From the NCBI GenBank assembly GCA_927911695.1, contig CAKMQO010000125.1, positions 1-10,460 of the forward strand: DNA of 10,460 nt, written 5' to 3'. Shown here piece by piece: positions 1 through 7,540 of this stretch. The position numbers were made by a program, and so were the translations under genes. A model generated the notes under the pieces. That model worked only from the letters and a program-made list of their open reading frames with translations. It was not told the origin of the DNA and did not search any database. How positions within the stretch are numbered: the stretch's first letter is position 1; the number at the start of each line of letters is the position of its first letter. Source of the DNA: an uncultured Gemella sp. Its GTDB lineage: Bacteria; Bacillota; Bacilli; Staphylococcales; Gemellaceae.

Positions 1-205
1 TATTCTGGAAGTATCTGAAATCTACCATCACTATCTAGATACTGAAACTCTCGTAGCTGGGTTCGAATAAAATCTCTAACTTTAACAATTAATTTAGGCA
101 ATGCATCATCAAAACGTTACTTCCTTAATAACATTAAATTCACTTCCTGTACCTACATCTACCCCATAATTTACTCACTATTGTAATGTCCCTTCTGCAA
201 TATCT
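1..205 (-). pseudogene. Decayed, unrecognised coding remnant running off the left edge
   Basis: Reading the minus strand from about 205 to 1 gives protein-like text in two frames. One frame reads LDIAEGTLQ, then TAG and TGA stops, then VNYGVDVGTGSEFNVIKEVTF. After a +1 shift at a four-T run near 111-114 it continues DDALPKLIVKVRDFIRTQLR and on to the window edge. The mix of charged and hydrophobic residues is unlike random AT-rich sequence, but I do not recognise the family. The stops and shift suggest a broken gene, or the same kind of indel seen in the neighbouring ABC genes. It follows the last permease by about 20 bases and has no clear start of its own. Confidence 0.3.
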
Positions 206-223
206 AACATTATTAACACCAAA

Positions 224-1030
224 TTAAACCACATCAAAACTTCCATGCTTCTTCATGTGAGATTCACCAATTCTTAAAATGATATTAGTCAGTAAAAAAC
301 AAACAATATTTATACCGATGAGCAAATAAAAATTTAAACTATAAAATTTATTGAAAAGAAGCATATCTCGTAAATAAATAATAGTATAGCTAACTGGAAA
401 TAAACTTCCAATAAATTTTACCAATTTTGGAGAAATAGATAAAGGGACTTTAGCACCGCTAAACGTATCTTGTGAGCCTTCTAATAATACATAAACTATA
501 GTAGCATCTCTCATAACAATGCAAATACTACTCAAAAAGCTAGTCCAAATCCATGATGAAGTAATTAAAATAATGGTTGCTAATAAAATATGAAAGATCG
601 ATTTTAATGAAAAATCTATATAAGCAAAATTACCAATTACAAAAATAACCATAAAAAAACCATGACTGACTAAAAATCGATGAAAATGTCCGGGCGTAAA
701 GCCATAGAATTTTTTTCAGTGGAGCAATAAAAAATCTGACTTAGAGTCCCCTGATAACGTTCTCCCCCCAGTCTCCAAGCACTCTGAAAAGCATTAGAAA
801 AAATAATATAGGTACAGTATCCTATAAAAATAAAATAAAAATAGCTGCTCCTCATTACTTAAGTCCAAAATTTTTAAATCTGAAATCGGAAATGCTCCTA
901 TATTATAATAAACCTGGAGTAGCGAAAAAATTGGCCATAATATCATTGAAAAAAAATAAAAAATATTGGTACTATCATTGAAGAGGGTTCTTCTCATTTC
1001 ACTCCTAAATATGTTAAAAAAACAAAGCAA
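224..1030 (-). pseudogene. ABC-2 type transporter permease B, frameshifted
   Basis: This is the second membrane subunit of the exporter. Three reading-frame pieces join into about 269 residues, normal for an ABC-2 permease. The first piece (1030 to about 840) begins with a hydrophobic helix (FYFFSMILWPIFSLLQVYY). The second (about 840 to 716) carries the ABC-2 motif ERYQGTLSQIF. The third (to 224) has several hydrophobic segments and ends MKKHGSFDVV. The first junction lies among short T runs at about 830-850 and reads as one extra base. The second is the seven-T run at 710-716 and reads as one base short. A TTG start at 1030 is preceded by GAGGAG and sits just past the ATPase stop, suggesting translational coupling. 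An ATG at 997 behind AGGAG is an alternative. The product would sit in the cytoplasmic membrane with permease A and the ATPase. The substrate is not readable; export of the cluster product is inferred. Confidence 0.75.
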
Positions 1031-1031
1031 C

Positions 1032-2004
1032 TCATCTCCTCTCTAAATGCAGAACTACATCTTCTAGTGAAGGCTCCGTGTGTTTTATTTCAATAATATC
1101 TATATTACTTTCGTATATAGTCTTTATTACACTTTGAACTTTATATTTTAGTAACGAAAATTTTATCAATGTAAGATTTTCTTCTTTCCTATACTCTAAT
1201 TCTGGAAATAAATCTCTCAACCGTTTAATCTCCATTGAATTCCATTGAAATTGAGGTGCAAGTGTAATATGTATCTCTGGGGCTAATTCTAATTTGTCAA
1301 AAACTTCGTCTTTAGTACCAGAAATGATGATTTTACCTTTCTTTAAAAAATAGATATAATCACAGAGTTCTTCTGCCTCAGCCATATAATGTGTAGTTAA
1401 TAAAATACCCGTATTCCGCTTAATCGCTATTTCCTTTAATTTTTTACGTAATTCATGAGCGACACTCACGTCTAAACCAAGAGTTGGTTCATCTAGGAAT
1501 AAATACTCTGGATCATTTATTAGACCCTTTGCAATCTGTAAACGCTGTTTCATTCCCTTTGAGTATTTTTCTACAGGAATATCTTTACTGTTCCATAATC
1601 CTAATTCTATCAACAGTTTTTCTATTTTAGGTAATGCTTCCCTCTTTGAAATTCCGTACAAGGATGCAAAATATATCAAATTTTCAACTGCAGTCAATCT
1701 CCAGTATAAATTTTTCTCTCCCCCACTAATAATATTAATTTTTTTCCTTGTATTTTTTAAGTTTTCATTGATATCTACTCCATCAATTAAAATTATACCC
1801 GTATCATTCGTTAAAAGTGTTGTCAGCATTTTTATAAGTGTCGTTTTACCAGCACCATTTTCTCCCAGTACTCCAATAATTTTTCCTTTTGGTAAAGATA
1901 AGTTTACATTTACTATAGCTTTTTTTTATTTGCTTTTCATACTGAAATAAGCCTGTTCTTTTTTTAAAAGTATAATTTTTTGATATATTAATTGCTTTTA
2001 ACAT
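1032..2004 (-). pseudogene. ABC transporter ATP-binding subunit, frameshifted once
   Basis: This is the ATPase of the exporter, about 323 residues when joined. The start at 2004 has TTTAGGAG upstream and gives MLKAINISKNYTFKKRTGLF. The frame then breaks at an eight-A run (1920-1927), where one base too many moves the Walker A region into the next frame. Downstream the protein is clean: Walker A GENGAGKTT, signature YSKGMKQRLQIAKG, Walker B YLFLDEPTLGLD and H-loop LLTTHYM. This is the NatA/DrrA-like subfamily that pairs with ABC-2 permeases. The gene lies between the two permeases and stops one base before permease B begins. If the extra A is a sequencing error the protein is full length. If real, the remaining 1829-1032 frame lacks Walker A and could not hydrolyse ATP. 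Confidence 0.85.
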
Positions 2005-2050
2005 AATTATCTCCTAAACTCAATATGAAATATAACTTACTATCTTTTGT

Positions 2051-2816
2051 TCAATTTTTTTTATACACCAAAAGCCCTACAATAAAATATACTACCGAAA
2101 TTAAAATACCTTGTAAAAAATCAAAATTATATATATTAAAATGAGAAGCTATTAAAAAATAAGTTTCTAATAGCATCAAGCGAATGAGATAAAGGAATCA
2201 TTTTACTAATTTTTGCAAAAAACTAGGTAGCAATTCTTTTGGAAAGGTAATCCCTGAGACTAAAAAAATAATTAAAAACAATGTATTTTGGGTTATGAAA
2301 GTATCACGAAACCATAACATGATATTTGATAAAAGCGTTCCCATTGAGAAAGAAATCAACGATACATATAAAAAACAAATAATTAAATTTAATAATGAAA
2401 TACTTTGCAAATTGGCACCTAAAAAAAAACGCTATTGAATACGAAGAAAGAAATTCAAGAAAAGTCCTTCCTAATTGTTCAAAAAAGATTCCAAAATAGT
2501 ACTTCACTATACTATACGGTGACACTAACGTGCTTTCTAAAGTACCTTCTCTAACTTCTGTTATTAATGCTCGACCTACATTCATTAAAATAGCTATTGA
2601 TACATTATAAAAAATTAACCCAATTGCAGCATAACTAAAGTAATCTCTATACTCTATTACGTTATTTACCTGTATTTTATTATCAAATAAAAAATTAGAC
2701 ACTAACCAGAGTCCTAGAAGTTTAAATCCAATATCTAAAATACGATTAAAAAATAAAGTTATAGGAAAATATCTTACATACATTTGCCAATTTCTTCTTA
2801 TAATAGCAGTCAGCAT
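2051..2816 (-). pseudogene. ABC-2 type transporter permease A, frameshifted
   Basis: This is the first membrane subunit of the exporter. The ATG at 2816 is chosen because AAGGAG lies five bases upstream; a GTG at 2822 overlaps that site. The N-terminal part reads MLTAIIRRNWQMYVRYFP with a membrane helix and the ABC-2 motif REGTLESTLVSP. At the nine-A run on the plus strand (2421-2429) the frame moves by one extra base into LGANLQSISLLNLIICFLY and further membrane helices. A second shift near 2210-2214 (one base short) leads to MIPLSHSLDAIR, the usual ABC-2 segment before the last helix. A third near 2147-2165 leads to NIYNFDFLQGILISVVYFIV. Removing one A from the final A8 run would extend the end to 2020 with the tail YKKIEQKI, typical of these permeases. 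The joined length is about 255-265 residues, normal for the family. Function would need all the shifts to be artefacts. Confidence 0.75.
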
Positions 2817-2841
2817 ATTCACTCCTTATATTTTTACCAAA

Positions 2842-2861
2842 ACTATAATTTTAATTATAGT
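2842..2861. promoter_or_regulatory. AT-rich inverted repeat upstream of the ABC operon, possible promoter or operator
   Basis: A perfect nine-base inverted repeat (ACTATAATT, two-base centre, AATTATAGT) lies in the 58-base gap between the CYTH-NUDIX stop and permease A. On the minus strand it contains a perfect -10 hexamer TATAAT, but I see no good -35 at 16-18 bases. It may be a promoter with an overlapping operator for the transporter genes. A chance AT palindrome is also possible. Confidence 0.3.
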
Positions 2862-2874
2862 ACACTAAAACATT

Positions 2875-3921
2875 TTAGAGGATCTTTGAATTTAAAATTT
2901 TGTAATCAAGGCCTTTTTTTTCTAAATCTAAATATAAAGTATTTGTATTTTTTGAATTAGAAATAATCAACTTATGGTAGTCTGTTAAATTTGTAATATT
3001 TCCACTTATCACATCTGCTAAATTAAACCACTTACAATCCATTCCTGGTTCTAACATTGTTATCTCACCACAATTTTTAGCCTCAACCAGATAAAAGAAA
3101 CATATGGCTTGACTAGTTTGTTGAATTTGAAAAGAAACGACACTTGACAAAGCTAATATTTCAACTTCTAATCCTGTTTCTTCAATTGTTTCACGCTTTA
3201 CAGCTTTCAAGAGGTCTTCCCCAATATCTACATGACCACCTGGAGGAATCCAGATATTATGCACACTTGATGTAGGTGCATTTTTCTTAATAAGACATAC
3301 TTCATCTTTATCTTCATTTAAAATAATGGCAGATACTTGAATCTTAATTAATGAATTACCATTCCCTTTCAATAATTCACTTATAAACCTAGAATATTTC
3401 CCAACTCTATTAAACTTTTTTTCTGGAATATCAACGCTAACTTTCTGTAATGATTCTCGTGTTCCCTCAATTTCTAATTCAAAATCTTGTTTATCAAAGT
3501 AAGTATTCCTATCCAAACAATATAAAATTGAATCTTTTTCTTTAATTAGTCTCTGTGTCTTTAGCAATCCCAAATAAAAGATTTTCTTTTTGGGGATTAA
3601 AACATTTAACTTTTGCTCTACCTTTTTAGGGAATTCTCCACGCAATACTGCTTCCATAAATTCTATTCGACTTATTAAAAAATCATTTTCTTCTGACTCA
3701 ATTACGTCATTAATTGAAATTTTTCTCTTTATAGTTAGAATCAGATTATTCGCCTTTTCTCTGATTCTAAGAGTTATCCCCCTTTTTAAAAGTGAAAAAT
3801 CTAAACTATCAAAATAGTAATTAAGCTGTTCTTGAATTATTGCACCTTCAAAGTGACTTTTACTAAGAGCGTAATACTCATCACTTGTAAGCAAATATTT
3901 CTTCTCAACTTCTACTGACAC
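2875..3921 (-). CDS. CYTH-NUDIX fusion phosphohydrolase
   Basis: An intact 348-residue two-domain protein. The N-terminal CYTH (adenylate cyclase CyaB / thiamine-triphosphatase) domain shows VEVEKKYLL at residues 3-11 with the ExExK motif, YYFDS at 35-39, LRIREK at 51-56, LTIKRK at 62-67, FELEIEG at 147-153 and KYSRF at 175-179. This fold cleaves triphosphates in a metal-bearing tunnel. The C-terminal NUDIX domain has a complete Nudix box at residues 229-251, with G-x5-E, then x7 and RETIEETGL. Nudix enzymes cleave nucleoside diphosphates linked to another group. The GTG start at 3921 follows AAGGGGGGG and overlaps the kinase stop by 17 bases, so the two are translationally coupled. Given the nucleotide enzymes upstream, it plausibly destroys or trims modified nucleoside di- or triphosphates, either as tailoring or as protection of the host pool. 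Its substrate cannot be read from the sequence. Confidence 0.85.
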   Translation of the reverse strand: MSVEVEKKYLLTSDEYYALSKSHFEGAIIQEQLNYYFDSLDFSLLKRGITLRIREKANNLILTIKRKISINDVIESEENDFLISRIEFMEAVLRGEFPKKVEQKLNVLIPKKKIFYLGLLKTQRLIKEKDSILYCLDRNTYFDKQDFELEIEGTRESLQKVSVDIPEKKFNRVGKYSRFISELLKGNGNSLIKIQVSAIILNEDKDEVCLIKKNAPTSSVHNIWIPPGGHVDIGEDLLKAVKRETIEETGLEVEILALSSVVSFQIQQTSQAICFFYLVEAKNCGEITMLEPGMDCKWFNLADVISGNITNLTDYHKLIISNSKNTNTLYLDLEKKGLDYKILNSKIL

Positions 3922-4726
3922 TTAAGTCCCCCCCTTTCTTTTTATTTAAATAATTATCACAAAATTCAATTAATTTTATTCTCTCGGATATAATTTCATT
4001 ATAATAATCTAGAGTAATTCTCACGATGTATTTCTCTGGAAAATCTGATTTTAGTAATTCAAAAAGTAAAAACCTAATTGATTCTTGTAAACTTATCTCT
4101 ACTATACCAGCTTCCAGAAACTTACTATATAAAATTTCAACTTCACAATTATTAAAATTAGTGTACAGAACTATATATTTAATCACTTCTACTTCTCTTA
4201 CTCCGAGTCTTAAATATTCAAAATCAATTACACTAAAATTATTCGCAGTTATAATTACATTCGGTGGTCGTAAATCACCATGTATCATGCTAAAATGTTG
4301 ACTGATTGCGTTGGTTTTATAATTAGGAAAACCAATACTTGTTTCTAAAAAAAAATTCTTATAATAATCAAGCTTTGCATAAAAATCTTTGAAAAATATA
4401 ACCATTTCACTATACTCGATTCTCCGACTACTTGCCTCAACGAAGTATTGTACAAAAATTAGATATTTAAACACTCTTATATATATATTACCCTTGTTAG
4501 TTTTTATCAAATTCGGAGATAACTTATATTTTGCAAGTTCATTTTGAAATACTATAGTGTCAACCTTCGAAGATGAGAAAATTTTTAGCAAAATTTTGTT
4601 TCCTGTTTTACTATTTTTGAAAATATAGACGACATTCATATTTTCAAGTCGCTCAATAAATTTGATATCGCTTAGACCATAATATATATTTAATAAGAAT
4701 TTCACACATAGTATCTTAAATTTCAT
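3905..4726 (-). CDS. APH/choline-kinase-like phosphotransferase
   Basis: A 273-residue protein with the aminoglycoside-phosphotransferase/choline-kinase fold signature. HGDLRPPN at residues 149-156 is the catalytic loop (D151 base, N156 metal), and VIDFEY at 166-171 carries the metal-binding aspartate D168. K48 in LLKIF is a candidate for the ATP-binding lysine. The C-terminal third is helical, as in APH enzymes. The N-terminal lobe is short and the overall match to characterised resistance kinases is weak by eye, so the acceptor substrate is unknown. The start at 4726 has no convincing ribosome-binding site; ATG at codon 30 (NVVYIFK) is an alternative but would remove the start of the N-lobe. 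It overlaps the CYTH-NUDIX gene by 17 bases. Likely roles are phosphorylation of the product for self-protection, or of a nucleoside or sugar intermediate. Confidence 0.75.
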   Translation of the reverse strand: MKFKILCVKFLLNIYYGLSDIKFIERLENMNVVYIFKNSKTGNKILLKIFSSSKVDTIVFQNELAKYKLSPNLIKTNKGNIYIRVFKYLIFVQYFVEASSRRIEYSEMVIFFKDFYAKLDYYKNFFLETSIGFPNYKTNAISQHFSMIHGDLRPPNVIITANNFSVIDFEYLRLGVREVEVIKYIVLYTNFNNCEVEILYSKFLEAGIVEISLQESIRFLLFELLKSDFPEKYIVRITLDYYNEIISERIKLIEFCDNYLNKKKGGDLSVSRS

Positions 4727-4909
4727 TATTAATATTCAATATCACAAAAAAAGCAGAGAGGTGAACTGTAGATTATAAAACTTTAGAGCCATAAATACAT
4801 TGTTAATTCAATACTAATAGTCTAGCATCAAGAATATATTTCATATTGATTTTTATTAGCTTTAACCATCCGTAATCCTGTTCAAATCTCTACTTTAAGA
4901 GTCAAGATA
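4727..4909 (-). promoter_or_regulatory. Non-coding gap with a possible long-range stem before a U run
   Basis: This 183-base stretch between the second small peptide and the kinase holds no gene I can support. In the minus-strand RNA, bases 4893-4878 (GUAGAGAUUUGAACAG) can pair at 13 of 16 positions, one of them G-U, with 4768-4753 (CAGUUCACCUCUCUGC). The second arm is followed at once by seven U residues. That resembles an intrinsic terminator or attenuator, but the loop would be about 109 bases. It would separate the peptide-making half of the cluster from the kinase, CYTH-NUDIX and transporter half. The pairing may be chance. Confidence 0.25.
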
Positions 4910-4972
4910 TTAACGAAGAATTGTAGAAGCACTCAATTTAATATCTTTTACGATAGGTTTTTTATAAGCCAT
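4910..4972 (-). CDS. Putative precursor peptide 2 (20 aa, YxxP leader motif)
   Basis: A short ORF of 20 codons encodes MAYKKPIVKDIKLSASTILR. Its ribosome-binding site, GAAAGGAGGTGA at 4989-4978, matches the anti-Shine-Dalgarno end of 16S rRNA over 12 bases and sits 8 bases from the ATG, counted from GGAGG. That strongly supports translation. The N-terminal Y-K-K-P-I-V-K-D-I matches the YxxPx(L/I/V) pattern that RRE/PqqD-type proteins bind in lasso and other RiPP leaders. The C-terminal part SASTILR would then be a very short core, with Ser and Thr as possible acceptors. It follows the nucleotidyltransferase by 28 bases and a PqqD-like gene lies just before that. No lasso cyclase, leader protease or radical SAM gene is visible. 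A regulatory leader peptide is the main alternative. Confidence 0.6.
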   Translation of the reverse strand: MAYKKPIVKDIKLSASTILR

Positions 4973-4977
4973 AATCC

Positions 4978-4989
4978 TCACCTCCTTTC
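4978..4989 (-). promoter_or_regulatory. Near-perfect ribosome-binding site of peptide 2
   Basis: GAAAGGAGGTGA on the minus strand is complementary to the 3' end of Bacillota 16S rRNA over 12 bases. Together with the one at 8823-8835 it is much stronger than the sites of the surrounding enzyme genes, and it fixes the start of the 20-codon ORF. Confidence 0.85.
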
Positions 4990-5000
4990 AATATGAAAAT

Positions 5001-5681
5001 TTAAAATTCTAGGATTTTTTTTGAATCAGATAATATTTTACTTATGCGTTCAGGTAAAATTGTATCTGACTCCAATTCAATCCTTAATTCTTCATAGTAA
5101 GAGCAATCCGTCAGATTATCAAAATATTTGAATAACCACTTTTTCTTGAACTGAGGTTTTCCTATTCTGGCTAAATATGTTGCAACTGACATTTGTAATG
5201 CCTCTAATGAGAGTATAAAGGCATCTAAAAAATTTTTCCCATGAAACATTTTAAATGCATCTTCATACAATGCTAGAAAAAGTTCATTATAATATTGAGC
5301 TGCAATTTTAGAAATAACATCAATTGTAGGTAATTCTATATCATTGAGATTGAATTGCTGACTCTTGTGACCTCGTTCTAGCCTGTAAAACAATTTTAAA
5401 TCTTCATCTAGTCCTTTATACGCTAATCCATGCTTTGCAAACTTATCAATATTTTCTAATTTTTCTTTTAGATTATTTAATCCAATATATTCAATATCTA
5501 CAGGGATGCCATTGAAAGAAAAATTTTTAAAATTTTTTTCTTCATCGCAAATACAATATGCATCAATATCAGATAAAGATGTACCTAAGCCATCCATTTC
5601 AGATTTCCAAATTACTATATTTTTTTCTGATACTAAATTTGATATTTCTTTAGTAATTAAAGTGTAGTCATTATTACACAT
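5001..5681 (-). CDS. Nucleotidyltransferase-superfamily protein
   Basis: An intact 226-residue protein. Residues 33-40 read GTSLSDID, the G(S/T)-x-D-x-D signature of the DNA-polymerase-beta-like nucleotidyltransferase fold. D38 and D40 would bind metal, and D62 or E64 in VDIEY would be the third carboxylate. The C-terminal half (about 115-226) looks all-helical, as in minimal nucleotidyltransferases with a helical substrate-binding domain such as HEPN-like or kanamycin-type enzymes. These enzymes transfer NMP from an NTP to a hydroxyl, phosphate or protein. The start has AGGGAG upstream. The gene lies 18 bases after PqqD-like protein B and 28 bases before precursor peptide 2, so a peptide or a phosphorylated peptide is a reasonable acceptor. 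A small-molecule acceptor, or an antitoxin/toxin-like role, remains possible. Confidence 0.75.
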   Translation of the reverse strand: MCNNDYTLITKEISNLVSEKNIVIWKSEMDGLGTSLSDIDAYCICDEEKNFKNFSFNGIPVDIEYIGLNNLKEKLENIDKFAKHGLAYKGLDEDLKLFYRLERGHKSQQFNLNDIELPTIDVISKIAAQYYNELFLALYEDAFKMFHGKNFLDAFILSLEALQMSVATYLARIGKPQFKKKWLFKYFDNLTDCSYYEELRIELESDTILPERISKILSDSKKILEF

Positions 5682-5699
5682 ATAAATTCTCCCTATCTT

Positions 5700-5960
5700 T
5701 TAATTTTTTATCTCTATAAGACCCTCAGAAACCAGTATTTCAATCATTTCATGTAAGTCTTGTCTAACTATATCTAAATTCTCATTATATAAATTCGATA
5801 AGTTAATAGCAATATCTTCCAAACTGTATTTTTCAATACTATTCCAAATATATAATGAAACATCGTTAAGCAAGAATGTTCGATCACTCAATAAATTTAG
5901 TAGAAAATCCTTATCTGACGACGAATGCAGTACTGCGGATAAACTTTTTTTATAGTTCAA
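5700..5960 (-). CDS. PqqD-family protein B (RiPP recognition element)
   Basis: An 86-residue protein of PqqD length and pattern. Residues about 29-45 (FLLNDVSLYIWNSIEKY) match the PqqD core in which a conserved Leu-Asn precedes a helix ending in Ile-Trp. It continues with SLEDIAINLSNLYNENLDIVRQDL as two helices and ends ILVSEGLIEI as the last strand. Proteins of this fold bind leader peptides and hand them to a modifying enzyme. The TTG start at 5960 has GAGGTGG ten bases upstream and lies two bases after the TS2 stop, so the two are tightly coupled. Its neighbours, TS2 and the nucleotidyltransferase, are the candidate partners, and peptide 2 with its YxxP motif is the obvious ligand. The family call is secure; the partner is inferred. 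Confidence 0.85.
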   Translation of the reverse strand: MNYKKSLSAVLHSSSDKDFLLNLLSDRTFLLNDVSLYIWNSIEKYSLEDIAINLSNLYNENLDIVRQDLHEMIEILVSEGLIEIKN

Positions 5961-5962
5961 AA

Positions 5963-6948
5963 TTAAACCACCTCTAAAATGGAATTGAATTCTGTTCTAT
6001 CAACTGTTTCTTTAAAACACCTAATAGAGTCATTATTTATTTTATCAAGTATAGTTTTGTACTCCTCAGTATTACTATGAAATCTATCTGCAAGGAGTAT
6101 AAACAATAAATCCTGAGTATATGGAGTGAAATTATTGTTTATATATTCAATCTCATTGTTTAATCTTTTTGATACTTCTACAATATCCCAAGTAATAACA
6201 CGATTAATTGCATCAGAAAATTCTTCTCGATAGCTTTTTAAACTTGAAGAGAAATCATGATTTAGAGATAAATCAACTTTTTTTAATAATCTACAGCTAT
6301 CTAATAATTTTTCAGTTCGTTCTTTATCACGTTCCGAAATAAAGATTGAGTGAGTTTTTAATATTAAACTACCTGCTTTAACACCTAGCCAATGACTCAT
6401 TAATGACAGTAATGAAGAGTAAATAAATAAATCAGAATTCGTATACTCCAATAAGTGAGAGCCTTTATATGTAAGCTCTACATTTAAACGCTCCTCTCTA
6501 TAATAAAAATGTACGTAAAAAGTACAATCAATATTATTATTATCATTTGCCTTCATAAAGCAAATAGCATCTGGTGAAAAAATATCATCCTTTAAAAAAC
6601 CATAAACTTCTTTTTATTTGATTACCGTATAAAGTATACAAGCGTTCACCTACAGTATTTTGATAAAACCCATCATCTGAATATCTCAGGTACTCACTTT
6701 TTATATTTTTTTAAAATATACGCATCTGTCCTGCCGCTTAAAGAAAATAATGTGTGCACAATATTATAATTTAATTCTGATTTACTAAACATCATATTAA
6801 TGAGATTTCCATGAGATATCTCTACACTATTATTGAAAATTTCAATTTTATCAGAAATAGCTGAATAGGGTACTTTCTGCTTTTGAGATCCATTAAGTAA
6901 CTCCTCTAAATAAAATATGTAAAAATCTAATATAGTTTCAAATTTCAT
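5963..6948 (-). pseudogene. TS2: degenerate thymidylate-synthase-fold protein, frameshifted twice
   Basis: Three frame pieces join into about 328 residues that follow the thymidylate synthase fold. 6948-6694 is the N-terminal part. An extra base in the A/T-rich stretch at 6698-6712 moves the frame to LRYSDDGFYQNTVGERLY, the counterpart of the usual SDDG-AYG-R region. A second extra base at 6594-6599 leads to IDCTFYVHFYYR, equivalent to the catalytic PCT segment with Cys kept, and then NSDLFIYSSLLSLMSHWLG, equivalent to RSND-LGLPYNI. Compared with TS1 it lacks the Arg-Arg pair that holds the nucleotide phosphate (DAICF instead of TRRAV) and the LP-(N/D) pyrimidine-selecting motif. It would be a poor enzyme alone and may be a structural partner. 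GGAG precedes the ATG at 6948, which overlaps the kinase stop by 11 bases. The frameshifts may be sequencing errors or true decay. Confidence 0.7.
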
Positions 6949-7540
6949 TTTTATCTCCTAATATTCCTAGTGCAGATTGTAATAATCTTTCCTCAGATTC
7001 TCTACCATCTAATCGATAATATTCTAAATTATTTAAGTATCTAGCATATAATTCTTTGGCAATTTTTAAATTTTCTAAAGTTTCTTTAGGCGTTTGTTGC
7101 TCATTCCTTTTAATAACTCTACTAAAAGCTATCTTTGGCTCTATATCGATATACATTGTGATTTTAGGCTGTATAAGGAGCTCATGTAATCTATCTACCA
7201 AGGTGTTTGTAATTGATAAATTAGAATAAACTTTATTGCAAGTCATGTACCTATCAATAATTACATAATCATACTGTTCCAATGCTGGTTTTAAAATTTT
7301 TTCAGAAAAATAAACCATTTCTAATGCCCATAAACAGCCTCTAAAAATTTCGGAAAACTCTGCCCATCTATTTGTATTGTATTTACGACAAATAGAATCT
7401 AGTTCTTTAAAAAATATCTTAGATTGATTCAAAGGCAAAAAAATAGAATTACTTCCTAAATTTTTGGAAAGATTTTTGGATAATGTAGTCTTACCAGACC
7501 CATCAATACCGCATATATATATCAGTTTTCCGTTCGACAT
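6938..7540 (-). CDS. Thymidylate-kinase-like (deoxy)nucleoside monophosphate kinase
   Basis: An intact 200-residue P-loop kinase. Residues 11-19 read GIDGSGKTT, the Walker A loop typical of thymidylate and related nucleotide kinases. DRY at 96-98 after YVIID matches the TMK DR(Y/W/F) motif that contacts the acceptor monophosphate. MYIDIEP near 150 and the following R-rich lid (FSRVIKRNEQQ) fit the same family. The reaction would be ATP-dependent phosphorylation of a nucleoside monophosphate. It starts 38 bases inside the 3' end of TS1, so it probably acts on the TS1 product. Sequence identity to housekeeping Tmk seems low by eye, with no close match in the segments around the P-loop, so a pathway-specific kinase is more likely than a second copy of tmk. 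AGGGA lies upstream of the ATG. Confidence 0.8.
   Translation of the reverse strand: MSNGKLIYICGIDGSGKTTLSKNLSKNLGSNSIFLPLNQSKIFFKELDSICRKYNTNRWAEFSEIFRGCLWALEMVYFSEKILKPALEQYDYVIIDRYMTCNKVYSNLSITNTLVDRLHELLIQPKITMYIDIEPKIAFSRVIKRNEQQTPKETLENLKIAKELYARYLNNLEYYRLDGRESEERLLQSALGILGDKNEI

Noticed and set aside
3590..4301. Plus-strand open frames opposite the CYTH-NUDIX and kinase genes (about 3590-3817 and 4026-4301).
   Set aside because: They are antisense shadows of well-supported minus-strand proteins, have no ribosome-binding sites and show no domain features.
4910..5960. A lasso peptide cluster, suggested by the YxxP leader, PqqD-like protein and nucleotidyltransferase.
   Set aside because: No asparagine-synthetase-like cyclase and no transglutaminase-like leader protease is visible on either strand, and a 20-residue precursor is too short for a lasso core plus leader.
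6698..6720. A T-TTA-AAA heptamer at the first TS2 frame break, which could be a programmed -1 frameshift site.
   Set aside because: The continuing TS-like frame is +1 relative to the upstream frame, so a -1 slip would lead to a stop and not to the rest of the protein.
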